A program made the translations under genes and the position numbers. Shown piece after piece: positions 18,859 to 29,160 of a DNA stretch of 64,000 nucleotides. This stretch comes from Terriglobales bacterium (GTDB lineage Bacteria; Acidobacteriota; Terriglobia; Terriglobales; Acidobacteriaceae): contig JAATEV010000068.1 of NCBI GenBank assembly GCA_015655585.1, positions 1 to 64,000 on the forward strand. Reading direction: 5' to 3'. The notes below the pieces were generated by a model. The model did no database searches, was not told where the DNA came from, and worked only from the letters and a program-made list of their open reading frames with translations. Positions within the stretch are counted from its first letter, which is position 1, and every line of letters begins with the position of its first letter.

Positions 18859-20124
18859 ATGTTGCGGCAACGATGGATTCAAGGACTGCTGGCGGCGATC
18901 CTCTGCGTAGCGCCAGCAGAAGCGCAGACGACTCAGGCACAGACGGCACCGGCGCAGACGATAGACCCGGTGGAGGCGAAGTTGCAGGAGGCCCTGCGGG
19001 AGCGGGACGCGATTATCCGCAACCTGCTGGAGCGGGTCTCCGAGCTGGAGTGGAGGGTGAACGGCGGGTTCACGAGCAGGCCGGACGACAGGCCGGTGCT
19101 GTCTCCGGCAGGCGTTCGGGCCGCGGTGACAGCGGTGAATCCCGCGGTGAACACTGTGGTGAACTCGACATACGACACGACCGAGCGGCAGGCGACGGAG
19201 GCCCTGGACCAGGCGCTGATTGTGCATGGCGGGCTGCTGCTGCCAAATGGGACGCTGGAGATCGACAATACGGCGTCCTACTTCAGCGCGGCGTCGGACC
19301 ACATCACGGTGAATGGGTTTGCGCTGCTGCCGGTGCTGGTGGTGGGCGATATCGCCTCGCAGAGGACGCGGCAGGACTATCTGCTGCCGACGCTGACGAC
19401 GCGGCTGGGACTGCCAAAGCGGTTCCAGATGGACTTCATGATTCCGTATGGGTATGAGCTGATCCGCTCGGTGGATGCGAATAATAATCAGACGACCTCA
19501 AGCAGCTTTGGCATGGGCGACGTCAGCGCGGGGGTCTCGAAGCAGTTGACCAGCGAGCATGGGCACTGGCCGGACATGCTCGGGAGCGTGCGATTTAAAT
19601 CGACCACAGGGAAGGACTCGTTCAACCTGAGCAGCAACGAGGTTGCACTGGGAACGGGCTTCAATGCAGTGCAGGGCAGCCTGACGGTGGCGAAGTCGAG
19701 CGATCCGGTGGTGTTCTTTGGCGGGGTCAACTATACGGCGAACCTTTCGGCGAGTCATATGGTCTCGGCCAACGATCCTACGAATCCCGACGCCAAGACG
19801 CTGGGACGTTTCAATCCGGGAGATGCGGTCGGGTTTCAACTGGGGTCGATTCTGGCACTGAATCCGGAGGTCTCGATGACGCTGGGATGGGACCAGAGGT
19901 TTACACGAGCCACTTTGCTGAATGGCACGCCGATTCCGTCGTCGTACCTGGTGGAGGGAACGCTGCGGCTGGGGACCAGCTATATGTATGCTCCGGGACG
20001 GATGGTGGACCTTACCTTTGGGGTGGGCCTGACGCCGGATACGCCCAGTTTGCAGTTTTCGGTGGGGTTCCCGCTGCGTCATACGCTGTGGGGGCCGAGG
20101 CCGCATAAGCTGCCTGTGCATTGA
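18859..20124 (+). CDS. Outer-membrane beta-barrel protein with N-terminal coiled coil (FapF-like candidate exporter)
   Basis: Signal peptide, heptad-like EAKLQEALRERDAIIRNLLERVSELEWRVNG, then alternating amphipathic strands ending in VGFPLRHTLWGPRPHKLPVH. Confidence 0.7.
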   Translation: MLRQRWIQGLLAAILCVAPAEAQTTQAQTAPAQTIDPVEAKLQEALRERDAIIRNLLERVSELEWRVNGGFTSRPDDRPVLSPAGVRAAVTAVNPAVNTVVNSTYDTTERQATEALDQALIVHGGLLLPNGTLEIDNTASYFSAASDHITVNGFALLPVLVVGDIASQRTRQDYLLPTLTTRLGLPKRFQMDFMIPYGYELIRSVDANNNQTTSSSFGMGDVSAGVSKQLTSEHGHWPDMLGSVRFKSTTGKDSFNLSSNEVALGTGFNAVQGSLTVAKSSDPVVFFGGVNYTANLSASHMVSANDPTNPDAKTLGRFNPGDAVGFQLGSILALNPEVSMTLGWDQRFTRATLLNGTPIPSSYLVEGTLRLGTSYMYAPGRMVDLTFGVGLTPDTPSLQFSVGFPLRHTLWGPRPHKLPVH

Positions 20125-20187
20125 GGGCTGGCGCTGGCCTGGGGAGACTCTCCTGGCGGCGTACTGAAAGAGGTTTGCCCTCGTGAG

Positions 20188-20266
20188 CATTCCCTCAGCG
20201 ACTAAAGTCGCGTTGAATATGTGACGTTTACGGCGGGGCTGAAGCCCCGCCCTTTCAAAACAGTAT
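20188..20266. repeat. Dispersed intergenic repeat R5 (copy 1)
   Basis: cattccctcagcgactaaagtcgcg...ggcggggctgaagccccgccctttcaaaacag; copy at 22709-22784. Confidence 0.75.
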
Positions 20267-20333
20267 CCCCCCTTTAAATAAAACTCCGCCCTTTTGAAAC
20301 AACAACTTTTTCAGCAGACTTCGAGGCACTGCC

Positions 20334-20699
20334 TCAGACGGAGATGGTGTTGGCGAGAAGGATGGAGTGCGGGTTGATGTCTTCGAGGAAGCTGACCTCG
20401 ATGCGGATGGGGATGACCTGACCGAGATCGGCGGAGGATGAGAGATGCTTGCGGCAGGTGCAGAGATCGGTGAGGCTGTGATGCCCGGAGCGGGTGAGCT
20501 CCAGTCCAGAGGCGACGAGGGAGGCGTAGAGGTCGAGCGCGGCGCGGAGCTGAACCTCGACGCGCAGCTCGATGGTTCGGGGAGAGAGCGTTTTGCGGTC
20601 GAGAATCCAGCCGCCGCAGTCGGCAAAGGCCGAGAGGAGGGTGGGAAGCAGGTCGCTGCGCTCTTCGTAGGTGAAGCCCTGGATATCAAGAGGATGCAT
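20334..20699 (-). CDS. Conserved hypothetical protein
   Basis: 121-aa ORF MHPLDIQGFTYEERSDLLPTLLSAFADCGGWILDRKTLSPRTIELRVEV...; coherent soluble protein composition. Confidence 0.6.
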   Translation of the reverse strand: MHPLDIQGFTYEERSDLLPTLLSAFADCGGWILDRKTLSPRTIELRVEVQLRAALDLYASLVASGLELTRSGHHSLTDLCTCRKHLSSSADLGQVIPIRIEVSFLEDINPHSILLANTISV

Positions 20700-20931
20700 G
20701 TATGAGCCCTGATGCGCGGCGGGTACGTTCTGCCGTTAGGGAATATATCGGAGGATCGCGGCAAATCGTTATCCCTGAAGGAGGTACGGTGGTCACGTGA
20801 CAGATGGCACCGGTAGCGGTGGCATAGTAACCATGCTTCCGGTTCCTTTTTTGCACGCTCGCTTCGCAGGCGTGGGTTTTGAGTGGCCGCGGAGCGGGCG
20901 ATGTAAGAGGATGGTTCTGACGAGGTGTGGC

Positions 20932-21315
20932 ATGGTTCTGGGCATGGGGACGGACCTGATCGAGATCGAGCGGGTGAAGGCTAGCGTGGAGCGGTTCGGG
21001 GAGCGATTTCTGGATAAAGTGTTTACCCCGGGGGAGATCGCCTACTGCATGAGGAAGAAGCAGCCGGAGGAGAGCCTGGCGGCGCGGTTTGCGGCGAAGG
21101 AGGCGGGAGCCAAGGCGCTGGGGACGGGAATCAGCCGGGGAATCAGTTGGAAGGAGATCGAGGTCAGGCGCGAGATGGGGCAGAGACCGACGCTGCACTT
21201 CAGCGGCCGGGCCCTGGAGGTGGCCGAGGCGATGGGGGTGAAACGGGTTCAGTTGAGCCTGTCGCACAGCCGGGAACTGGCGCTGGCGGTGGCGGTGGTG
21301 GAAGACGGACGATAA
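20932..21315 (+). CDS. acpS: Holo-[acyl-carrier-protein] synthase
   Basis: MVLGMGTDLIEIERVK...FAAKEAGAKALGTG...VQLSLSHSRELALAVAVVE. Confidence 0.93.
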   Translation: MVLGMGTDLIEIERVKASVERFGERFLDKVFTPGEIAYCMRKKQPEESLAARFAAKEAGAKALGTGISRGISWKEIEVRREMGQRPTLHFSGRALEVAEAMGVKRVQLSLSHSRELALAVAVVEDGR

Positions 21316-21519
21316 TTGAAACTATTTTGCGGCGGGTGGCATCCATTGCTATTGCAGATAAAGCACTTCTGAACGATGAAACGCGCCGGATGGTTCGCTG
21401 CCGGACTGTAAGCGCGGTGATGTATTCTGTGGTTTACCGCATACCCAACACCTTGCATGAGCCCGGCTGGTCTCAGAGGGAGCGGGTGGTGGATTGCGAA
21501 CAGATTTACAAGGAGAGCT

Positions 21520-22605
21520 ATGCCCAGCCAGCAGGAGGTCCGATGGTCGCAGTTGAAGGTGGGCATGATCGTACTGATCTCCACGATCATTCTGGTGGCG
21601 CTGCTGTTCCTGATGACGAGCTCGGCAGGGATCGGCATCTTCTCGCACAAGCTGACGGCCTATAGTTACTTCGAGAACTCGGCCTCCCTGAAGACCGGGG
21701 CCGCGGTACAACTGGAGGGCGTGACGATCGGTACGGTGAAGTCCGTAACGATTGCCACCTCTCCGGACCGGAAGCTGACGCCGGTGAAGGTCACGATGAA
21801 GCTGAACGAGAAGTATGCGGTGAGCCTGAAGAAAGACTCGAAAGCATCGTTGACTACGGTGGGCGTGCTGGGCGATACCGTGGTGGACATCAACAGCCAG
21901 TTTGCCGTGGGAGCCCCGCTGCAGGACGGGGACGAGCTGAAGACGACGGAGACGCCGAGTCTGACGGACGTGGTGAAGGCAAGCCAGGGGACGATTGAGA
22001 GCCTGAACGTGATTCTGGCGAAGATGAACTCGATTGTGGACAGTATGCAGTCGGGCAAGGGATCAATCGGGCAGCTTATCAATAATCCGAGCCTGTATAA
22101 CAAGGCCGATAAGACGGTGAATGAGCTGCTGAAGCTGGAGACGAACCTGAACAATGGGCGGGGGTCGATCGGCAAGCTGATGACCGACGATACTTTGTAC
22201 AACCGGCTGAACGATACGGCAGGAAAGCTCCAGAGCATTGCGACCTCGCTGGACAACGGCAAGGGATCGGCAGGGATGCTGCTGAAGGACGACTCGATGT
22301 ACAAGAACCTGAACTCAACGCTGGCGCACGCGAACTCGATTCTGGCGCAGGCGGACGAGGGCAAGGGTGGGCTGGGTCTGATGCTGAAAGATCCGAAGTT
22401 CCGGCAGGACCTGAGCAATACGCTGTCGCAGGTGAATACGCTGATTACGGGGGTGAACCAGGGGCATGGGACGCTGGGCAAGTTCGCAACCGACGATGCG
22501 GCTTATACGAACCTGAATCATCTGCTGACGGCGAGCACGGACCTGGTGACGACGATCCGGAGCGATCCGAAGAAGTATCTTACGATTCATTTGAAGATTT
22601 TTTAG
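21520..22605 (+). CDS. MlaD/MCE-family protein (lipid transport substrate-binding type)
   Basis: RBS aggaga; single N-terminal TM then MCE domain YFENSASLKTGAAVQLEGVTIGTVKSV and helical repeats NGRGSIGKLMTDDTLYNRLN. Confidence 0.9.
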   Translation: MPSQQEVRWSQLKVGMIVLISTIILVALLFLMTSSAGIGIFSHKLTAYSYFENSASLKTGAAVQLEGVTIGTVKSVTIATSPDRKLTPVKVTMKLNEKYAVSLKKDSKASLTTVGVLGDTVVDINSQFAVGAPLQDGDELKTTETPSLTDVVKASQGTIESLNVILAKMNSIVDSMQSGKGSIGQLINNPSLYNKADKTVNELLKLETNLNNGRGSIGKLMTDDTLYNRLNDTAGKLQSIATSLDNGKGSAGMLLKDDSMYKNLNSTLAHANSILAQADEGKGGLGLMLKDPKFRQDLSNTLSQVNTLITGVNQGHGTLGKFATDDAAYTNLNHLLTASTDLVTTIRSDPKKYLTIHLKIF

Positions 22606-22708
22606 ACGGAACGATATAGAGAACGATGCGGGTTCGGGCTTTGGCTTGGACCCGTTTTGTTTTGGCGGCGAAACCTTGGGGAGCTAAAAGTAAGAATCTC
22701 CCCGCTGA

Positions 22709-22784
22709 GATTCCCTCAGCGACTAAAGTCGCGGGGATGTTGGGCATTTATGGCGGGTCTGAAGCCCCGCCCCTTCAAAACAAG
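22709..22784. repeat. Dispersed intergenic repeat R5 (copy 2)
   Basis: attccctcagcgactaaagtcgcggggatg...ggcgggtctgaagccccgccccttcaaaacaag. Confidence 0.75.
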
Positions 22785-22929
22785 TGCTCTCCTCCTTCAA
22801 CGCGGGAACTTTTCTTTCGCCTCTCTCGTATTGAAGGCAACGGCCCGGACATATTTACGTTTTGCCGGGGTGGGCGTAGGTTATTTTTATCTCTACCTAA
22901 TTTTTGCGCGAGCTCTGCGAAGGAGAACG

Positions 22930-25008
22930 ATGAAGCTCAAGTTCATGACTGCGACTTTTGTGCTGTCTGCCGGGATATGCATGGGGCAGACGATGGTATT
23001 ACCGGACATGGCCGCAGGGCCGACCGCGGAGCCGAAGAAGCCGATCAGCTTCGACCTTTCGGCAATCGATAAGACGGCGGACCCGTGCGTGGACTTCTAT
23101 AAATACGCCTGCGGGAACTGGCTGGTAAAGAATCCGGTGCCTTCGGACCAGGTGCGGTGGGGACGGTTCAATGAGCTGGGCGAGCGGAACAGCTATCTGC
23201 TGTATGCGGAGCTGAAGGCCGCGGCAGACGCTCCGAAGACTCCGCTGCAGAAGAAGTATGGGGACTACTTTGCCGCGTGCATGAATGAAGACCTTGCGGA
23301 GAAACTGGGATCGAAGCCGGTAGAGCCGGTGATGGCTCGGATTGCGGCGCTTAGCGATAAGAAGCAGTTGCCCGCGCTGGTGGCCGAGTTGCAGACGAAG
23401 TATGGGGTCGGGGTCTTGTATGGGCTGGGCGTGCAGCAGGACCAGAAGGACTCGACGAAGCAGATTGTAGGGACGAACCAGGGCGGGCTGACTCTGCCGG
23501 ACCGCTCGTACTATTTGGCCGAGGACGCGCGGAGCGAGACGCTGCGGCAGCAATATGTGGAGCATGTGACGAAGATGTTCGTGCTGCTGGGCGAACCGCA
23601 GGAAAAGGCTGCGGCGGAGGCCAAGGATGTGATGGCCGTGGAGACGGCGCTGGCGAAGGGCTCGATGGACCGGGTGGATCTGCGCGATCCGGCGAAGCGG
23701 TACCACTTGATGACGCTGGCGGATTTGCAGGCGCTTTCGCCGGGCTATGACTGGAAGACATATCTTGCGGGGATTCAGATCGGGCCGTTCCAGACGTTGA
23801 ATGTGGCGACGCCGGATTACTTCAAGGCGATGAATGCAGAGCTGGATGCGGCGAGTGTGAGCGCGATCAAGAGCTATCTGCGGTGGCACGCGCTGCGGTC
23901 GGCGGCTCCGGCGCTGTCGAAGACGTTTGTGGAGGAGGACTTTCATTTCTTTTCGGCTACGTTGCAGGGGCAGAAGGTGGAGACTCCGCGATGGAAGCGT
24001 TGCACGAAGGCGACCGATGGGGCACTGGGCGAGGCCGTGGGACAGGACTGGGTAAAGCAGTACTTCCCGCCGGACGCGAAGGCCAACATGGAGAAGCTGG
24101 TGGCCGCGCTGGAGAAGGCTCTGGGGCAGGACATCCAACAACTGCCGTGGATGAGCGATGCGACCAAGGTAGAGGCGAAGGCGAAGCTGGACTCGATCCG
24201 GGACAAGATCGGCTATCCGGAGAATTGGCGCGACTATAGCGCGCTGACGGTGAAGCGGGACGACTACCTGGGGAATTTGCAGCGGAACTCGGACTTTGAG
24301 CGGAAGAGGAACTTTGCCAAGCTGGGCAAGCCGGTGGATGAGAAGGAGTGGTCGATGACGCCGCCGACGGTGAATGCATACTACAGCCCGTCGGAGAACG
24401 ATATTAATTTTCCTGCGGGAATCTTGCAGCCGCCGTTCTTCGATAACAGCAAAGACCCGGCGGTGAACTTTGGCGGGATTGGCGCGGTGATCGGACACGA
24501 GATGACGCACGGCTTCGACGATGAGGGATCGAAGTACGACGGCAAAGGCAATGTGCGGCCGTGGTTCACCGCGGAGGACCGGGCGAAGTTCGACGAGCGG
24601 ACGGCGTGCGAGGCGAAGGAATATGACGGCTTCCAGGTGGCGGAGGGACAGAACCTGAACGGCAAGTTGACGCTGGGTGAGAATACGGCGGATAACGGCG
24701 GTTTGCGGATTGCGTTCCAGGCGTTGCAGATGACGCTGGCCCAGCAGGGCGCGGCGGCGGAGCCGGGATACGTGGACGGCAAGCGCGATGGATACACCGC
24801 GCAGCAGCGGTTCTTCATCGCATGGGGACAGCTCTGGTGCCAGAACCAGACGGAGCAGAATGCGCGTGTTCTGGCGAAGACGGACACGCACAGCTCCGGC
24901 GAGTGGAGGGCGAAGGGCACGGTGCAGAACTTCGACGAGTTCGGCAAGGCGTTTGGCTGCAAGGTGGGCCAGCCGATGATGCCGGAGAAGTCCTGCCGGG
25001 TCTGGTAG
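22930..25008 (+). CDS. Secreted M13-family (neprilysin-like) zinc metallopeptidase
   Basis: DPCVDFYKYACGNW, VNAYYSPSENDINFPAGILQPPFF, VIGHEMTHGFDDEG, LGENTADNGGL, C-terminal CxVW; start at MKLKFMTATFV. Confidence 0.96.
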   Translation: MKLKFMTATFVLSAGICMGQTMVLPDMAAGPTAEPKKPISFDLSAIDKTADPCVDFYKYACGNWLVKNPVPSDQVRWGRFNELGERNSYLLYAELKAAADAPKTPLQKKYGDYFAACMNEDLAEKLGSKPVEPVMARIAALSDKKQLPALVAELQTKYGVGVLYGLGVQQDQKDSTKQIVGTNQGGLTLPDRSYYLAEDARSETLRQQYVEHVTKMFVLLGEPQEKAAAEAKDVMAVETALAKGSMDRVDLRDPAKRYHLMTLADLQALSPGYDWKTYLAGIQIGPFQTLNVATPDYFKAMNAELDAASVSAIKSYLRWHALRSAAPALSKTFVEEDFHFFSATLQGQKVETPRWKRCTKATDGALGEAVGQDWVKQYFPPDAKANMEKLVAALEKALGQDIQQLPWMSDATKVEAKAKLDSIRDKIGYPENWRDYSALTVKRDDYLGNLQRNSDFERKRNFAKLGKPVDEKEWSMTPPTVNAYYSPSENDINFPAGILQPPFFDNSKDPAVNFGGIGAVIGHEMTHGFDDEGSKYDGKGNVRPWFTAEDRAKFDERTACEAKEYDGFQVAEGQNLNGKLTLGENTADNGGLRIAFQALQMTLAQQGAAAEPGYVDGKRDGYTAQQRFFIAWGQLWCQNQTEQNARVLAKTDTHSSGEWRAKGTVQNFDEFGKAFGCKVGQPMMPEKSCRVW

Positions 25009-25066
25009 ATAAAAACGGCGCAAGAAGGCCAGATGTTTAGCTTGCCTTCTTGCGCCAGAAGGAATT

Positions 25067-26017
25067 TTATAAGGGGATAGTTGTTGTCACAGTGTTTGTA
25101 CTTCCATTAATTACCTTTAATCCGCCGTTCACGATGTACAGTGTGTTAGTAGAAGAATTGACTCCCAATTGTCCGATTATCGGAATAGTCGCAATTACAG
25201 AATTAGTAGTTCCATTGGCAACTTCTGTTCCGTTTTGGTCCTCGAAATAGATAATATTGTTTTGTGAGTTGACCGCTATCAATCCCGTGAACCCAGTTGC
25301 GCTGATAGCTCCAGATTGCGTGTTCGATGTTCCATTGACAACAACTACTGCATTCTCTGCTTGTATATAAATATTGTTTGTGGAAGCATTAACGCCAAAC
25401 AAAACACCTGTGTTAAAGTCGAATCTTCCAATAAACGTGTTGGAAATGCCGTTAACCACATAAAGCACTCCAGTATCGCTTCCCGCTCCCGTAGCATAGA
25501 TAGTATTGGTGTTAGGATTTACGGCCGCAGAAGTTATGTTGAATCCGATATCAACATTGATAAAAGCTCCGAATGAATTTGTTGCGGGATTGAATACCGC
25601 GAGATACTGGCTTGAATTCTGTGCCCCAGAAAATGTCGACCCTGCCACATACAACGTGGCATTCGCTGAATCAAAGGCAAGTCCAGTCGCAACAAATTGG
25701 TTAGTTGGAACTGTCGTCGTTACAGTATTGCTTGCACCATTTATGACTGTAATATTTTGCCCCGCACCACCATGGTTTAATACATAGACAACATTAGCTC
25801 CCGGATCGACAGCAATACTCATGGGATTCGCGCTCACAGGAATAGTCGTAGTTAGAGTATTTGTTGCTCCATTAACAACTGAAATCGCTGACCCATTAAT
25901 GACATAAATAGTGTTAGTTGATTCATTAACCGCCACTTGAGCAACACAATCTATTGATAATGATAAAAAAATAGCAAATACGATAAAAAAATAGCGCTTG
26001 ATGTGGGTGTTCAACAT
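25067..26017 (-). CDS. Secreted YncE/YVTN-type beta-propeller protein
   Basis: Repeats of V(N/D)xxTNTIYVxNGxxxxVVNGxTNTxxTTIP; signal peptide after MLNTHIKRYFF; AT-rich relative to the surroundings. Confidence 0.8.
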   Translation of the reverse strand: MLNTHIKRYFFIVFAIFLSLSIDCVAQVAVNESTNTIYVINGSAISVVNGATNTLTTTIPVSANPMSIAVDPGANVVYVLNHGGAGQNITVINGASNTVTTTVPTNQFVATGLAFDSANATLYVAGSTFSGAQNSSQYLAVFNPATNSFGAFINVDIGFNITSAAVNPNTNTIYATGAGSDTGVLYVVNGISNTFIGRFDFNTGVLFGVNASTNNIYIQAENAVVVVNGTSNTQSGAISATGFTGLIAVNSQNNIIYFEDQNGTEVANGTTNSVIATIPIIGQLGVNSSTNTLYIVNGGLKVINGSTNTVTTTIPL

Positions 26018-26419
26018 GATTTCTCCTAATAGCTCGGACCTTCTGGATTGGGTTTTACTTATAGAACCGTATAGCCTTGTATAAAAGTGCACGGCTCCAC
26101 GGATTACACTCGTGCCTCTTTAAGGACAATCCGAAAATATCTTTTTAATTATTGAGAGATGGTCAGACTCTATAGGGAGCTATGTTCCGATGGAACGGAA
26201 GGCGTACAATCAAAACCGCAATCATTAAAAGCATAGAGCAGCCTAAAGTCAAATAAAAATTTTGATCATCGTTCGACAGGGCTAGCAAGTGGAATAAAGA
26301 TGAAGCCAAGTGGCACAAAGTCACGCTAGATTTTACAATTAGCGAAGAAATTGATTCCTACGGAATTGCCCGCAGTAGAGGTGACAAAGTTCTGTCACCA
26401 GCGAGGATTAAGGAAGCGC

Positions 26420-27727
26420 ATGAAGTTGAGCAGGATCGGCCGGTTTTCGCTGGCCTTCGTAGTTTCTGTGGCGATGGGTCTGGGCATGACGGCGTGCGGT
26501 GGCGGCACGATCGGTTACATGTGGGTGTTGGGGACGCAGTACAACCAGGTTGCCGCGTTCAAGATTGACGACTTCTCGGGCAATCTGACGCAGATCGTCC
26601 ACTCGCCGTTCAGCTCAGGCGGAGCCGATCCGGTGTCGATTGTGGTCTCGTCGGGCGGCCGGTTTGTGTATGTGGTCAATCACGGCCTTACGGGAACGGC
26701 AACGCCTCCCTCTGGTTCGTCTTCCCTTCCCTGCGGCACTGCGGGCAGCATTGCAGAGTTCAGCGTGGGCGGCCAGGGAGTCCTGACCTTCCAGCAGTGC
26801 TTTACGCCCCAGGGGTTCAACCCGGTATGGGCCACTCTCGATCCTACGGGCGGTTACCTGTATGTTCTCGACAGCCTGGGACCGGGCGCGGTATGTACCC
26901 CCACCGCCACGACCCCCGTCACCCCGACATCCTGCTACGGCGATATCACGGTCTTTTCGATTGCGCAGGATACAGGCCGTCTATCTCTGGTATTGAATCA
27001 ACAGGTCAAAGACCCCAACACGCAAAAGCAGTTGAGCTATTTCCCCGTCGGACCAAATCCGACCATGATGACGGTCGCGGGCACCGGATGCGTCTTTACC
27101 CTGAACAACGGAGTTACGCCGAGCAGCGGTTCTGCCGTTGCTCCGAACGTGACTCCCTACTCGGTGGGCGGGTCCGGCCAGTTGACACAGACGACGAACT
27201 CGACGATTGCGATCAATGCGACGCGTCCGACGTCGATCCGGACTGGCGGCTCGATCGTTTACATCACCGATGCCGGGGCACAGAATACGCCTGGACAGAT
27301 TCTGCCGTTCACGGTTGGCGCCTGCTCCCTGAGCACGGTGACCGGCGGCCCGGTGACGAACGTATCGGGTACGGCGAATCCGGTTTACACGCTGGCGGAC
27401 AGCACGGGACAGTTCCTGTATGTCCTGAACCAGAGCTCGACGAACTCGACGATTCCGAACAGCTCAATCTCGGCATTCAACGTAGAGTCGAACAGCCCGC
27501 TGATCCAGCTTCCGGATCAGAACAATCCATATCCGATTGGCGGCGGACCGGTATGCATGGTGGAAGATCCTTCCAACCAGTACCTCTATACGTCAAACGG
27601 AGATGGAACGGTGACTGGAAAGATTCTGGACCGCACCTCGGGACAGCTCTCCGATCTGAAGCGCGGTTCGACCTTCACTGCGGTAGGACAAGCATCGTGC
27701 CTTGCAGTAAGCGGCAACGTAGACTAG
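26420..27727 (+). CDS. Lactonase-like beta-propeller lipoprotein
   Basis: Lipobox MGLGMTACGGG; repeats such as PVSIVVSSGGRFVYVVNHG and PSNQYLYTSN. Confidence 0.82.
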   Translation: MKLSRIGRFSLAFVVSVAMGLGMTACGGGTIGYMWVLGTQYNQVAAFKIDDFSGNLTQIVHSPFSSGGADPVSIVVSSGGRFVYVVNHGLTGTATPPSGSSSLPCGTAGSIAEFSVGGQGVLTFQQCFTPQGFNPVWATLDPTGGYLYVLDSLGPGAVCTPTATTPVTPTSCYGDITVFSIAQDTGRLSLVLNQQVKDPNTQKQLSYFPVGPNPTMMTVAGTGCVFTLNNGVTPSSGSAVAPNVTPYSVGGSGQLTQTTNSTIAINATRPTSIRTGGSIVYITDAGAQNTPGQILPFTVGACSLSTVTGGPVTNVSGTANPVYTLADSTGQFLYVLNQSSTNSTIPNSSISAFNVESNSPLIQLPDQNNPYPIGGGPVCMVEDPSNQYLYTSNGDGTVTGKILDRTSGQLSDLKRGSTFTAVGQASCLAVSGNVD

Positions 27728-27836
27728 CTGGCAACTTTACGCAGCTAGTCATAGGACAGGGCCTGGAGACAGGCTCTGAGTATCGGGACGATAAGAAGTG
27801 TCGGGCGGAAACGATTTGCCCTGGAGTTAGGCAAGC

Positions 27837-29108
27837 ATGATGTTGAATAAGATGGGCCGCGCAGCATTGGCCTCAGCAGTTTCATTGTCGATGTTGGGCG
27901 TTACGGCTTGCAGCCGTGACTATGTGCTCGGGTATCTGTACGTTCCGACTGCGAGACCGCTGTCGGCGGGATCGCCAAACGGCGGCATCAGCGCGTATGC
28001 GATCGACTATCAGGCTGGCGGTCTGGAGCCGCTCTCGGATTCTCCTATTCCTGCTGGAGATAATCCGGTGGCGATTGCGGCTTCCCCGAATAACCTGGCG
28101 CTGTACGTGGTGAATCAGAACGATTCGACCGTGATGACGTACCAGATCGGTACGGATGGCAAGCTCTACAACAAGCAGACCATCAACGTTACGGGAAGCA
28201 CGCCGACGGCGATTGCAGTGGACGCGCAGGCGAAGTTCGTTTATGTCACGAACAAGTATCAGCTCGACGATAACGGCAAGCAGCTCTATTCGCCCGCATC
28301 GCCTGGGCCGGGCTCGGTGACGATCTTCCCGATCAACTCCGACAACACGCTGGGCACCCCCTCCACGCAGAAGGTGGGAAACAATCCGGTGGGCATTGTG
28401 GCGAGCAAGCCGCAGATCAACGCCCCGGCGGCGGGTTTTGTGTATGTGATCGATCAGGAGACACTGGCGAACGGCAGCCCTACCGGCGTTCTGCTTGGCT
28501 TCTCCGAGAATCTGACGACTGGTGCGCTGACGCCTGTTCCGGGAACGACGATCACGACTCAGTCAGGTAGCAAGACGGTGGCGACGGGATTTGGCGCGGG
28601 TACGACGCCGGCGGCAATTGCCGAAGACCCCTCGGCGCGGTTCATCTATGTAACCGACCAGTCCAGCAACCAGCTCTACGGTTATGTGACGCAGAGCAAT
28701 GGCGCGGTGACCCCGATTCCGACCGGGCCATACGAGACGGGCATCTTCCCGCAGGGAGTTACGATCGATCCTCGCGGCAAGTTCGTTTACATTGCGAACG
28801 CCACTTCGAGCACGGTGACTCCGTATGCGATCAGCCAGGCGAATGGATCGCTGACCCCGATTGCCAGCATCTCGGGCGGAAGCTCGGTGACAGACACGAA
28901 TCCAACGTGCATCGCGATTGACCCGGCTCTGGGCGTCTACCTGTACACGACGAACAGCCTCGCAGCGGACATCACGGGCTTGCAGTTGAGCGCGAATGAT
29001 GGCTCGCTGAAGCAGATTCAGAACACTCCGTTCCCCTCGGGCGCACTGCCTCAGTGCGCGGTGGCGGTGTCGAATGGATCGCACGCTACACAGGTAATCA
29101 ATCCATAG
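27837..29108 (+). CDS. Lactonase-like beta-propeller lipoprotein (paralogue of upstream gene)
   Basis: Lipobox LGVTACSRD; repeats AIDYQAGGLEPLSDSPIPAGDNPVAIAASPNNLALYVVNQND. Confidence 0.85.
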   Translation: MMLNKMGRAALASAVSLSMLGVTACSRDYVLGYLYVPTARPLSAGSPNGGISAYAIDYQAGGLEPLSDSPIPAGDNPVAIAASPNNLALYVVNQNDSTVMTYQIGTDGKLYNKQTINVTGSTPTAIAVDAQAKFVYVTNKYQLDDNGKQLYSPASPGPGSVTIFPINSDNTLGTPSTQKVGNNPVGIVASKPQINAPAAGFVYVIDQETLANGSPTGVLLGFSENLTTGALTPVPGTTITTQSGSKTVATGFGAGTTPAAIAEDPSARFIYVTDQSSNQLYGYVTQSNGAVTPIPTGPYETGIFPQGVTIDPRGKFVYIANATSSTVTPYAISQANGSLTPIASISGGSSVTDTNPTCIAIDPALGVYLYTTNSLAADITGLQLSANDGSLKQIQNTPFPSGALPQCAVAVSNGSHATQVINP

Positions 29109-29123
29109 TTGTTCTGCTGGTTT

Positions 29124-29160
29124 GAAGGAAAAGGCCCCACGATGTGGGGCCTTTTCCTTT
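29124..29160 (+). terminator. Rho-independent terminator
   Basis: gaaggaaaAGGCCCCACgatGTGGGGCCTtttccttt. Confidence 0.85.

Noticed and set aside
22999-25023. 674-aa minus-strand ORF opposite the M13 peptidase
   Set aside because: Arg/Leu/His-rich antisense shadow; the plus-strand frame carries HEMTH and all M13 motifs.
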